From contig CALHYX010000014.1 in assembly GCA_938041035.1 (NCBI GenBank), positions 36,686 to 100,685 on the forward strand: a stretch of DNA of 64,000 bases, read 5' to 3'. The notes under the pieces are model-generated. The model was not told the origin of the DNA and ran no database searches. It saw only the letters and a list, made by a program, of their open reading frames with translations. Positions 1 through 7,520 of this stretch are shown here, piece by piece (within the stretch, counting starts at the first letter, position 1; every line of letters starts with the position of its first letter). A program made the translations under genes and the position numbers. Origin of the DNA: an uncultured Acidimicrobiales bacterium (GTDB lineage: Bacteria; Actinomycetota; Acidimicrobiia; Acidimicrobiales; SHLQ01).

Positions 1-1137
1 CCGCCCGTCAGCCTGCGCCTCGCCCGATCGCTGGGGCTGACCGTCGTCGGTCGTCTGGCGGAACAATATGAGCTGACCGTCGAGCTGCACACCAACGAGC
101 ACGGCGGTGTCGCCGCCCGGATCGCCGTGCCGCCGGCCCTGCTGCGGTCCTCGGCCGGTCCTCTCGAAGGGACGCGTCAGGCGCCGACCGCTCCGCCACC
201 ACCGGCGCCCGTCGACCAGCCGCAACCGGTGGCTGCAGCGCCCCAACCGGCTGCCGCGACGCCCGAGACGATCGTGGTTCCACCCCAACCAATGGTGGAA
301 GCGTCCCAACCCGTCGCTACGGCGGCCGAGACGGTCGTGGTATCGCCTCAGCCCGCCAGCGAGGCAACCGCACCAGCCCAACCAGCCCAACCAACCGAAC
401 CGGCCGAACTCGCCCAACCGATCGAACCAGCCGAATCAGCCGAATCAGCCGACCCTCAGCCGGTGGCCGCAACACCGCCGCCGTCCGCTGAGGCCGAGCC
501 GTCGGACGCACCCGCGCCGCTCGCTCCCCGCCGAGTCCGAGGCGCAACCCCTCCCGTCAGCGCTCCCGGCCCGGCGGCCTCGACATCGGCCGCCGCCGTC
601 TCGGCTTCGGAGCTCGCCCCGCGCCGCGAACGCAACGCCCAACTTCCGCAACAGACGTCCACCAGGGCGAGGACCGGCACTCGCAAACCGTTGCCGACCC
701 GGTCCGTTCCCGGCGCCGCGCTCGCCGCCGCCCGCGAACACGCGGTGCCCGCTATCATCCCGGCTTCGCCGAGCACGAAAGGCGGTGCGTCGGTCGGACC
801 GCAGGGAGTCAGCCCCGACGCCTCGACCTCGACTTCGCCGGCGCCCGCGCCAAAGCCCGCCGCGTCAGCACCGCCTTCGCCGCCGCTCGTCAAGCGCCCC
901 ACGACCTCCCCGGCGCCGCTGGCCTCCACGGCCGCAGTCCCCGCCGCGGCGCCCACGCCGGATGCTCCCTCCACCGATGGCGAGCCACCCGATGGCCCGG
1001 GCCTCACCGATGTTGCCAATCGCCAGCCTTCGCGCCGCTCGCCCGATCAGGTGCGAAGCGTGCTCAGCAACTATCGCAGCGGCCGCCAGCGCGGCGCCGA
1101 AGACACTCGTCCGGACGCCCCGGGGGACGTCGGTTGA
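1..1137 (+). CDS. CvnA-like sensor histidine kinase, C-terminal part (5' end outside window)
   Basis: The frame is open from base 1, so only the last 378 residues are present. The first ~45 residues look like the end of a HATPase domain of the actinobacterial nitrate-sensor/CvnA class (LARSLGLTVVGRLAEQY, then HGGVAARIAVPPALL). The remaining ~330 residues are a low-complexity Pro/Ala/Glu-rich tail, presumably disordered, ending in a short conserved-looking segment (VRSVLSNYRSGRQRG) typical of CvnA tails. The stop overlaps the start of a roadblock gene (TGATG), the CvnA-CvnB order of Streptomyces conservons. The usual cvnC (DUF742) and cvnD (small GTPase) genes do not follow. Role inferred: membrane-associated signalling kinase. 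The sensor part cannot be seen. Confidence 0.8.
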   Translation, partial: PPVSLRLARSLGLTVVGRLAEQYELTVELHTNEHGGVAARIAVPPALLRSSAGPLEGTRQAPTAPPPPAPVDQPQPVAAAPQPAAATPETIVVPPQPMVEASQPVATAAETVVVSPQPASEATAPAQPAQPTEPAELAQPIEPAESAESADPQPVAATPPPSAEAEPSDAPAPLAPRRVRGATPPVSAPGPAASTSAAAVSASELAPRRERNAQLPQQTSTRARTGTRKPLPTRSVPGAALAAAREHAVPAIIPASPSTKGGASVGPQGVSPDASTSTSPAPAPKPAASAPPSPPLVKRPTTSPAPLASTAAVPAAAPTPDAPSTDGEPPDGPGLTDVANRQPSRRSPDQVRSVLSNYRSGRQRGAEDTRPDAPGDVG

Positions 1138-1595
1138 TGGATGCCGCCAGGACCACACCAGCGCCGGAGGCCTCTCGTAGCGAGGTATCAGCCAACGGTG
1201 TCGCCCAACTCAACGGTCTCGTCGAGAACTTTGCCGACAACGTCGCTGGTGTCGACCACGCTCTGGTGCTGTCGACCGACGGTCTCCCGATCGCCTCGTC
1301 CGCCCGGATGTACGGCGATGCCGCGGAGCGCCTCGCGACGGTCGCCGCATCGACATTCGGTCTGGCCGAAGGAGCCACGAAGGGCACCGGTGCCGGTGAG
1401 GTGCGCGAGGTCATGATCGTGATGGACAACTCGTACCTCTTCGTCACCCGGGTGGGCGACGGCGCGGCGCTCGCCGTGCTCGCCGCCGCGGCCGCCAACG
1501 TCGACCAGGTCGGCTATGAGATGGGCCTGCTCGTCGAACGGTCCGGCGCCCTGCTAACCCCGGAACTGCGCGCTGAGCTTCGCGCGTCGCGGTAG
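1137..1595 (+). CDS. Roadblock/LC7-domain protein (CvnB-like)
   Basis: This 152-residue protein starts at the ATG that overlaps the kinase stop codon. A single roadblock/LC7 fold covers residues ~22-130, with the family-typical segments VDHALVLSTDGLPIASS, LATVAASTFGLAEGA and GAALAVLAAAAANVDQVGYEM. In actinobacteria such proteins form dimers and act with a CvnA-like kinase and usually a small GTPase in membrane-associated signalling. Coupling to the upstream kinase supports that role. No GTPase gene is adjacent, so the partner, if any, must be encoded elsewhere. The family call is firm; the function is inferred from context. Confidence 0.88.
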   Translation: MDAARTTPAPEASRSEVSANGVAQLNGLVENFADNVAGVDHALVLSTDGLPIASSARMYGDAAERLATVAASTFGLAEGATKGTGAGEVREVMIVMDNSYLFVTRVGDGAALAVLAAAAANVDQVGYEMGLLVERSGALLTPELRAELRASR

Positions 1596-1704
1596 CGACC
1601 GCTCCGGTGCGACCCCGCGCGACCGATGCGTCGAGCATCGACCCCCAAAGCCTCAGCGGGCGACCTACCCTGACGGGGCATCCCCAACGCCGACGCGAAA
1701 CGCC

Positions 1705-2460
1705 ATGACCGACGCGCAACCCTCCGACACCGAACACGACGAAACCCCCGATCCAGAAGACGACGGGGCGCCCGTCGTGTCCCTCGGCGGGGCATCGAGC
1801 TGGGACTCGCTCATTCTGATCGGTCTGTTCCTCCTCGGTGAGAACCTCGGCGACCGGATCCAGGGCGAAGGGGCCGGGCTGAAGTGGGCCATCGCCGCGG
1901 TCTCCGCCTTCGGCGTCTATTCGATCATCAAGCGGTATCGGCGAGGACTGCCGATCGGCAAGTTCCTACCGATCATCCTCGTCTATCTCATCGTCCGCGG
2001 GACGATCGGCATCGTGTTCGACTCGGCCGACGTGTATTTCGGGATCGGCATCGGAACCAAAGTGCTCGTCGGCCTGGTCCTCGCCGGCTCGGTGCTGATC
2101 GGCCGTCCGCTGATGGCCACCCTCGTGCCCTACGTCCTGCCGTTCAAGTCGCGCACCAAGGCGCACCCGACCTGGCTGTCCACCATGAGCCACCTGACGA
2201 TCGTCGCTGCCGCCTTCCAGTTGTTGACCGCGGTGTGGGATGTCTGGCTGCTGCAACGCTCATCGGCCAGCGGTTACGTGGTCATCCGGTCGGCGGTCGG
2301 CATGGTGTCGGGCTTTACGGTCTTCTTCGGCGCGTTCTTCTACGCCCGGCGCCGGCTCGACACCATCCCCGGATTCGAAGGGCTGATGGAGATGCTCGAA
2401 CGGCTGGCCACCGATTGGGGCAAGCCGGCCGACGAAACCCCCGAAGCCGGACGGGCCTAA
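1705..2460 (+). CDS. Integral membrane protein, VC0807/DUF3159-like
   Basis: This 251-residue protein has an acidic, Pro-rich N-terminus (residues 1-32) followed by about six hydrophobic segments (SLILIGLFLLGENLG, FLPIILVYLIVRGTIGIVF, VLVGLVLAGSVLIGRPLMA and others). The GSVLIGRPL motif and the overall arrangement resemble the VC0807/DUF3159 family related to intracellular-septation-like membrane proteins. Function is unknown. Its TAA stop overlaps the TAG stop of the convergent anti-sigma gene by three bases. The gap after the roadblock gene is ~110 bp, so it may be a separate transcript. Confidence 0.7.
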   Translation: MTDAQPSDTEHDETPDPEDDGAPVVSLGGASSWDSLILIGLFLLGENLGDRIQGEGAGLKWAIAAVSAFGVYSIIKRYRRGLPIGKFLPIILVYLIVRGTIGIVFDSADVYFGIGIGTKVLVGLVLAGSVLIGRPLMATLVPYVLPFKSRTKAHPTWLSTMSHLTIVAAAFQLLTAVWDVWLLQRSSASGYVVIRSAVGMVSGFTVFFGAFFYARRRLDTIPGFEGLMEMLERLATDWGKPADETPEAGRA

Positions 2461-3809
2461 CCGACCGAAGCGATCCATTCAAAGGTCGCGGGCTGCGGGT
2501 TCGGCCAGTTGCCGCCCCACGAGAACCCCCATCGCTGCATTACCGCGGCCAGTTCACCGGTTGTTGTGCTCGAACCATCGGCGGCCAGATTCAGATCGAC
2601 GGTGATACCCGAGGCCTGACGGACATCCGCGGCATCGGCGTCCAGGTCGACCAGCGGCACCCAGCACCGGTGGCTGAGTGCGGGATCGATCAGATGGGCG
2701 AGACCGACGGACTCGAGCTCGCGCATCGCCCCGACCAGCGCGATGTGGACGTCGTTGTGGCAGCGCACTTCGCCCAGGAGCGGGACGTTGACCGAGGTGA
2801 TGTTCGCCGCCGACCATCCGGCATCGGTGACCACCTGCTCATCGTCGTAGGGGACACCGGAGAACTCACCGAAGCGTTCTTTGATGACCGATTGCGGAAG
2901 GGGATCGGCACTTCCGCGCAGGTAGGGGGATTCGCCGGCCTGGTGAAATTCGACCGAGCCGGGCGCCGCGTCATCGAGTTCCGCGGTGATGCCGCTCTGG
3001 ACGTCGGCGTTTTCACCGGTGTGCTCCACGAGGAGGAAGCCGTGTTGATCGGCGCCGAGGGTGCGAGCCGTTTCGGAGGTGACGGCCACCTCGGCGGAAA
3101 CGATCTCGCCGTCGGGGACAACCGCGGTCACCGTGAGCTCCCGGCCGCCGTCGAACACGATCCGGTCGCCGGGGGTCAACCCGCCGCGCCGCTCGGCCGA
3201 ACTACTGCTCAGAATCGCCTCGTCGTGGCCCAGTCCGGACAGCTGACTGCGGTGGTTGGCCGACGCGAACGAGGGGTAGGTGGCCGGGTCGTAACCGAGC
3301 ACCTCGACGGGAACAAAGCGGACGTAGCCGTCGGCGCCGTCGCTGACTTCTTCGAACAGGTTGGCCATACCGATGTCGGCCCGGGTACTGGCGGACACCG
3401 GTGACAGTCCGGTGAGGCTGATCTCGCTCGGCAGCCCCCCATCAGCCCACGCCAACAGGATTTGGGCCGGGCCGGCGACGGGACCGGCCGATGGACGAGT
3501 CGACGGGCCCGCCGGATCGCCACCGGAGACGAACACGCCGAGCAACAGCGCGGCCGCGACCATGCCGGCGGCGCCCACCCGCCGCCGGATCGACCGTTGG
3601 GGTCGGGCGGCGATCTGCGTCGAAACGTCGGTCGCCAGATCGGGCATCGCCCCTACCGTGCTGAAGCGAAGGCCGGTTCGGATGCGTTGCAGGTCATCGG
3701 CATAGGCGGCGCAGGCCGAACAACCCGCGAGGTGGTTTTCGGCATCGAGGTGCATCCCGTCGCCATCGAAGCTCGCCGAGATCGCCTGCCGGGCGTCCAG
3801 GCACTTCAT
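2457..3809 (-). CDS. Anti-sigma factor with transmembrane segment and degenerate M15 carboxypeptidase-like C-terminus
   Basis: The 450-residue protein begins with a zinc-anti-sigma motif (H26-x3-C30-x2-C33). A transmembrane helix follows (VGAAGMVAAALLLGVFVSGG, ~80-100), then a large extracytoplasmic part. Its middle (~130-270) looks like a compact beta-rich domain (GLTPGDRIVFDGGRELTVTAV). The last ~145 residues resemble actinobacterial M15/VanY-type D-Ala-D-Ala carboxypeptidases (VPLLGEVRCH, GLAHLIDP, ITVDLNL, RWGFSWGGNW). The expected zinc ligands are altered: the usual HAWG motif reads QASG and the usual MHFEW motif reads ATFEW. A non-catalytic binding or sensor domain is inferred. The ATG overlaps the sigma factor stop (ATGA), so the pair is cotranscribed. 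An ATGA start was preferred over reading through into the sigma gene. Confidence 0.85.
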   Translation of the reverse strand: MKCLDARQAISASFDGDGMHLDAENHLAGCSACAAYADDLQRIRTGLRFSTVGAMPDLATDVSTQIAARPQRSIRRRVGAAGMVAAALLLGVFVSGGDPAGPSTRPSAGPVAGPAQILLAWADGGLPSEISLTGLSPVSASTRADIGMANLFEEVSDGADGYVRFVPVEVLGYDPATYPSFASANHRSQLSGLGHDEAILSSSSAERRGGLTPGDRIVFDGGRELTVTAVVPDGEIVSAEVAVTSETARTLGADQHGFLLVEHTGENADVQSGITAELDDAAPGSVEFHQAGESPYLRGSADPLPQSVIKERFGEFSGVPYDDEQVVTDAGWSAANITSVNVPLLGEVRCHNDVHIALVGAMRELESVGLAHLIDPALSHRCWVPLVDLDADAADVRQASGITVDLNLAADGSSTTTGELAAVMQRWGFSWGGNWPNPQPATFEWIASVG

Positions 3810-4417
3810 GAGCCACTCGATCGTTTGAGCGTCGCGTTGGCCGCGGATGGGGTGTCGGCGACGGATGGGGTGTCGGCGCCGGATGAGGTGTCGGCGACGG
3901 ATGAGGTGTCGGCGTTCATCCAGGCGATCAGCTGCTCGCGGGCGGCGAATACCCGGCTCTTGGCCGTGCCCTCGGGAATGCCGAGCACCTCGGCGGCCTC
4001 GCGGTAGGTCAGCCCGAGCACCTCGACCAGTAGCACCGATTCGCGCAGCTTGTCCGACAGCGACTCGAGCGCCTGTTCCACCTCGAGCGAGGCGCCGGGC
4101 GCACCGATCGGCGGAGCGGGTGGGACCACCTCGAGGAGTCGTTCGCGGCGCATGGCCTTGCGGTGGGAGTCGACCGCGGCGTTCCGGGCGATCGTGAACA
4201 ACCAGGTGGAGAACTTGGACCGGTACGAGTACGTCCGCAGCTTGCGGTGCAGGCGCAGGAAGGTCTCCTGGGCGACGTCTTCGGCCAACTGGGGATCGCC
4301 GAGATACCGGCACAGGTAGCGCCAGATCGGCTCCTGGTACGCGCGCACGAGCTCTTCAAAGGCCCGGCTGTCGCCGCCGGCAGCGGCCTGGATGATGGCG
4401 GGATCCGGTTGGTCCAC
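3806..4417 (-). CDS. ECF-type RNA polymerase sigma factor
   Basis: This 203-residue ECF sigma factor has region 2 at about residues 20-90 (AEDVAQETFLRLHRKLRTYS, KFSTWLFTIARNAAVDSHRK) and region 4 at ~117-165 (LTYREAAEVLGIPEGTAKSR). It starts at GTG and is directly followed by its anti-sigma factor with an ATGA overlap, the standard arrangement for envelope-stress ECF pairs. The C-terminal ~25 residues are a repetitive Ser/Asp/Ala tail (TSSVADTSSGADTPSVAD) encoded by four 18-bp repeats. The regulon is unknown. Confidence 0.93.
   Translation of the reverse strand: MDQPDPAIIQAAAGGDSRAFEELVRAYQEPIWRYLCRYLGDPQLAEDVAQETFLRLHRKLRTYSYRSKFSTWLFTIARNAAVDSHRKAMRRERLLEVVPPAPPIGAPGASLEVEQALESLSDKLRESVLLVEVLGLTYREAAEVLGIPEGTAKSRVFAAREQLIAWMNADTSSVADTSSGADTPSVADTPSAANATLKRSSGS
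3845..3914 (-). repeat. 18-bp in-frame tandem repeat in the ECF sigma gene
   Basis: Almost four copies of an 18-bp unit (plus-strand GGATGRGGTGTCGGCGAC) lie in frame at the 3' end of the sigma gene and encode a repeated six-residue motif of the type ADTSSV/ADTPSV. Copy-number change would lengthen or shorten the tail without shifting the frame. Confidence 0.9.
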
Positions 4418-4562
4418 GGTACTGAGACGATGTCAGATCGAGGATGGTTCAGTCGAAAAGGGAAATTCTCGCGGCAATTCCCGAGCAGTGCGGCGGAACG
4501 TGCCGGCGGAACAGTGCCGGCGGGGCCTGAAGAGGCTGACACCCGGCGGGTAGGGTGCGGGC

Positions 4563-4919
4563 ATGCTGTTGCACATCTGTCCGGTCGGCGACTGGGATGG
4601 TCGGGCCGCCACCTACGTGCCGCCGCGATACGAGATGGACGGGTTCATTCACCTCTCGACCCGGGAGCAGGTAGTACGGCCGGCCCAGCGGCTGTTTGCG
4701 GGGCGCGACGACCTGCTCCTGCTGGTGATCGACGAGGAGCTGGTCGACGCGGAAATCCGGTGGGAGCCAAGCGCGGTGCCCGGCGAAGAAGGCGAATTGT
4801 TCCCGCACCTCTACGCACCGCTGCCCGTAGCGTCGGTGACCGACGTGGTGGCGTTTCCACCCGGCGAGCACGGGGAGTTTCGCGTTCCCGACGCGGTGCC
4901 GCCCGGTTCGCAGCGATGA
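4563..4919 (+). CDS. DUF952 family protein
   Basis: This 118-residue cytoplasmic protein has the DUF952 hallmarks: an N-terminal LLHICPVGDW, the GFIHLSTREQV motif with conserved His, LFAGRDDLLLLVID and FPHLYAPLPV near the end. Its length matches the family. The biochemical role of DUF952 is not established. It overlaps the following formylglycine-generating-enzyme gene by ATGA, so the two are probably cotranscribed. Confidence 0.9.
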   Translation: MLLHICPVGDWDGRAATYVPPRYEMDGFIHLSTREQVVRPAQRLFAGRDDLLLLVIDEELVDAEIRWEPSAVPGEEGELFPHLYAPLPVASVTDVVAFPPGEHGEFRVPDAVPPGSQR

Positions 4920-5887
4920 CGGTCGACGGTCCCCGGTCGCCGTGCTGTGCCCCCGGGCGCGAAACGATCGACGCCGGCTCTGCCGACACTGCCAACGACA
5001 CTCATGGGGACACGGCCGGTGACCCGGCCCGCGGTGATGCCGTGGAGCTGATCGAACTGGAGGGCGGCCGTTTTGCCATGGGAACCGATCGGGTCACGTT
5101 CCCCGGCGACGGCGAGGGACCCGTGCGGCCGGTCACCGTCGACCCGTTCGCCATCGCCGCTCACGCGGTGACCAACGCCGAGTTCGCCGAGTTTTGTACC
5201 GCCACCGACCGGCGGACCGACGCGGAACGGTTCGGCTGGTCGTTTGTTTTCGCCGGGCTCCTTCCCGACGATTTCACCGAGACCCGAGGGGTGGTGGGAG
5301 CCGAGTGGTGGCGCCAGGTGCACGGCGCGGACTGGCAGCACCCCGAGGGCCCCCAGTCGACCATCGACGACCGACTCGACCACCCGGTGGTTCACGTGTC
5401 CTGGACCGATGCGGCCGCCTATGCGGCCTGGGCGGGTGCCCGGCTGCCCACCGAAGCCGAATGGGAATTCGCCGCCCGCGGGGGCCACGAGGGGCGCCTC
5501 TTTCCGTGGGGCGATGAGGTCACCATCGACGGTGCGGCGCAATGCAACATTTTCGAGGGTGACTTTCCGACCCACAACACCGCGGCCGACGGCTACGTCG
5601 GCACCGCCCCCGTCGATGCGTTTGCCGCCAACGATTTTGGGTTGCACAACACGGCGGGCAACACCTGGGAGTGGTGCGGCGACTGGTTTGACAACCGGTT
5701 CACCACCGCGCCGCAGGCGAATCCCCGGGGCCCGGAGACCGGGAGCACGCGGGTGATGCGCGGCGGCAGCTACCTCTGCCACGACTCCTACTGCAACCGC
5801 TACCGAACCGCTGCTCGTCACAGCGCGGCACCGGATTCGAGTACCGGTCACCTCGGCTTCCGCATCGCCCGAGACCTCGCCCGGTAA
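4916..5887 (+). CDS. Formylglycine-generating enzyme (sulfatase-modifying factor family)
   Basis: The 323-residue protein is a full FGE-sulfatase domain after a ~40-residue leader. Diagnostic segments are FAMGTDRVTFPGDGEGP, HPVVHVSWTDAAAYAAWAG, RLPTEAEWEFAARGG, NTWEWCGDWF and RGGSYLCHDSYCNRYR. The two cysteines of the last motif, C288 and C293, match the spacing of the catalytic copper-binding pair in true FGE, so it should be able to convert a Cys in sulfatases to formylglycine. No sulfatase gene lies in the window. The ATG overlaps the DUF952 stop. No signal peptide is visible, so it is probably cytoplasmic as in other actinobacteria. Confidence 0.92.
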   Translation: MTVDGPRSPCCAPGRETIDAGSADTANDTHGDTAGDPARGDAVELIELEGGRFAMGTDRVTFPGDGEGPVRPVTVDPFAIAAHAVTNAEFAEFCTATDRRTDAERFGWSFVFAGLLPDDFTETRGVVGAEWWRQVHGADWQHPEGPQSTIDDRLDHPVVHVSWTDAAAYAAWAGARLPTEAEWEFAARGGHEGRLFPWGDEVTIDGAAQCNIFEGDFPTHNTAADGYVGTAPVDAFAANDFGLHNTAGNTWEWCGDWFDNRFTTAPQANPRGPETGSTRVMRGGSYLCHDSYCNRYRTAARHSAAPDSSTGHLGFRIARDLAR

Positions 5888-5960
5888 TGTCGGGTTCGCC
5901 CACGCGGTGGAACGCTGCGCCGTCGCCGGTCGGAGCGAAGACGAGAACGAGGACGAGGAC

Positions 5961-6131
5961 ATGGCTGAGCAAGGACCGCGCTACCAACTGCTGACCGGGC
6001 CCGACGACATCGCATTCAGTCGCCGGGTGTCCGACGCGCTCGACGACGGATACGAATTGCACGGTGCCCCCGCCATCACCTTCGATGGGGAGGTCACGAT
6101 CGTCGCCCAGGCGGTCATACGCAACGACTAG
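5961..6131 (+). CDS. DUF1737 small protein
   Basis: This 56-residue protein is essentially one DUF1737 domain: YQLLTGPDDIAFSRRVSDAL, then DGYELHGAPAITFDGE and VAQAVIRND. The ATG at 5961 gives the family-typical length; an in-frame GTG at 5907 would add a charged, unconserved stretch. Function is unknown. The downstream dehydrogenase gene is 32 bp away and may be on the same transcript. Confidence 0.82.
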   Translation: MAEQGPRYQLLTGPDDIAFSRRVSDALDDGYELHGAPAITFDGEVTIVAQAVIRND

Positions 6132-6163
6132 GCCCGAGGCGATCGTCCGGGTGGGAGTTTTTC

Positions 6164-7021
6164 ATGGCTGCAAACGGCAACGGTGTCCTCGATGGATGGG
6201 GCGTACTCGTCACCGGCGGAGGGAGCGGCATCGGTCGCGCCTGTGCCGCGGCGCTGGCCGCCGATGGTGCCGCCGTCACGATCTGTGGGCGCACCGAGGA
6301 GAAGCTGGTCGACTCGGTCGCCCGCATCACCGACGCAACCGGCTCCACGACCGTGAATCACATCGTGGCCGATGTGACCGCCGAAGACGACGTGGCGGCC
6401 GCGGTGGCGGCGACGGTCGAGCGGGCGGGCAACCTGCGCGGCCTGGTCGCCAACGCCGGCGGCGGGGGAGCGATCGTGCCCCTGCACATGCAGTCCGCCG
6501 ATGAGTTCCGGCGGGTGCTCGATCTCAACGTCATGTCGACCTTCTTGTCGATCAAGCACGCCGTGCCCGAAATGGTGGTCGCCGGTGGCGGCTCGTTCGT
6601 CGGCATGTCATCGATCGCCGGTCACATCACCCACCTGGCGTTCGGCGCCTACCCGCCCGGCAAAGCGGGAATCGAGGCGCTGGTGCGCAACGCCGCCGAT
6701 GAGTACGGCCGGTCGAACGTGCGCTTCAACGCGATCCGGCCGGGCTTCATCGCCACCGAGATCATGGAAGGGGTGCCGCGCGACAGCGCCGTGTACGAGA
6801 GTTACATCGAGAACACGCCGATGGCCGATGTCGGCCAACCCGAGGATGTCGGGGCGTTGGCTCGCTTCCTCGTCGGCCCCGAATCGCGCTGGATCACCGG
6901 CCAGGCCATCAACATCGACGGTGGGCACAGCCTGCGTCGGGGACCTGACTTCACCTCGTTCGTCGCTCCCGTGCTCGGCGAGGATGTGATGGCCGGCAAC
7001 CGGCCACCAGCCGAAGGCTGA
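6164..7021 (+). CDS. Short-chain dehydrogenase/reductase (SDR)
   Basis: This 285-residue classical SDR has the nucleotide-binding motif TGGGSGIG (residues ~17-24), NAGGGG, the catalytic Ser in SSIAGH, and Y163-x3-K167 (YPPGK). The C-terminal part has the usual PEDVGALARFLVGPES and ITGQAINIDGG segments. It should oxidise or reduce an alcohol/carbonyl using NAD(P). The substrate is not predictable. The ATG has a GGGAG ribosome site seven bases upstream. The stop lies inside a 20-bp duplication that forms a hairpin. Confidence 0.92.
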   Translation: MAANGNGVLDGWGVLVTGGGSGIGRACAAALAADGAAVTICGRTEEKLVDSVARITDATGSTTVNHIVADVTAEDDVAAAVAATVERAGNLRGLVANAGGGGAIVPLHMQSADEFRRVLDLNVMSTFLSIKHAVPEMVVAGGGSFVGMSSIAGHITHLAFGAYPPGKAGIEALVRNAADEYGRSNVRFNAIRPGFIATEIMEGVPRDSAVYESYIENTPMADVGQPEDVGALARFLVGPESRWITGQAINIDGGHSLRRGPDFTSFVAPVLGEDVMAGNRPPAEG

Positions 7022-7043
7022 ATGAACCAGCCGAAGGCTGAAC
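7006..7043. terminator. Duplicated hairpin between convergent genes
   Basis: A 20-bp unit (ACCAGCCGAAGGCTGAATGA) is present almost twice in tandem. Each copy contains the inverted repeat CAGCC-GAA-GGCTG. The first copy spans the SDR stop codon, and the pair sits between two convergent stop codons, which fits a bidirectional terminator, although no T-run is present. Confidence 0.5.
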
Positions 7044-7045
7044 GG

Positions 7046-7447
7046 TTAGGGAAACAGCCGGGCGACGGTGACGACGAGCAGACCGAAGGCGGCCAGCGCC
7101 ATCGGGATCGGTACCGCGAGCAACAGCATCCAGGTCATGATCCGAACCCAGCGCGGCCGATCGGCGAAGCGGCGATGGTGGTAGGCATCGTCGAGCTCGT
7201 CCGACGGGGTCAATCGCTGGTCGGACGGCTGAAAGCCAAGCACCTCGCGGGCGTCGTCCACCGTCTCGGCCAGCACGACCACGGTGAACCCGGGATCGGT
7301 GACGTGATGGGGTGCCACGAGGGCTGCCGGATCGCCGACCACCGCGGATTCGATGCCGTATTCGGTGAGGCGCGCCGCAGCGAGGTCGGCGTCGAATCGG
7401 CTTCCGTATTCGGCCACGGGCACCATGCCCGGAAGCGGTTGCGGCAT
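7046..7447 (-). CDS. DUF2007-like putative signal-transducing membrane protein
   Basis: This 133-residue protein has an N-terminal domain of ~75 residues resembling DUF2007 (VAEYGSRFDADLAAARLTEY, GIESAVVGDPAAL, FTVVVLAETVDDAREVL). A charged linker follows, and one C-terminal hydrophobic helix (MTWMLLLAVPIPMALAAFGL) probably anchors it in the membrane. The start has a GGGAGG ribosome site. Function is unknown. Confidence 0.75.
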   Translation of the reverse strand: MPQPLPGMVPVAEYGSRFDADLAAARLTEYGIESAVVGDPAALVAPHHVTDPGFTVVVLAETVDDAREVLGFQPSDQRLTPSDELDDAYHHRRFADRPRWVRIMTWMLLLAVPIPMALAAFGLLVVTVARLFP

Positions 7448-7520
7448 GGGCCCTCCCGTCCCATCGTGACACCTTCGGCGGCTTAGGGGTAGGCGCTCAT
7501 GGCATCGCTAGGGTGGCGCG

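Noticed and set aside
2457..4313. Single 618-residue minus-strand protein
   Set aside because: The upstream part is an out-of-frame reading of the ECF sigma gene. The real anti-sigma gene begins at the ATGA overlap at 3809.
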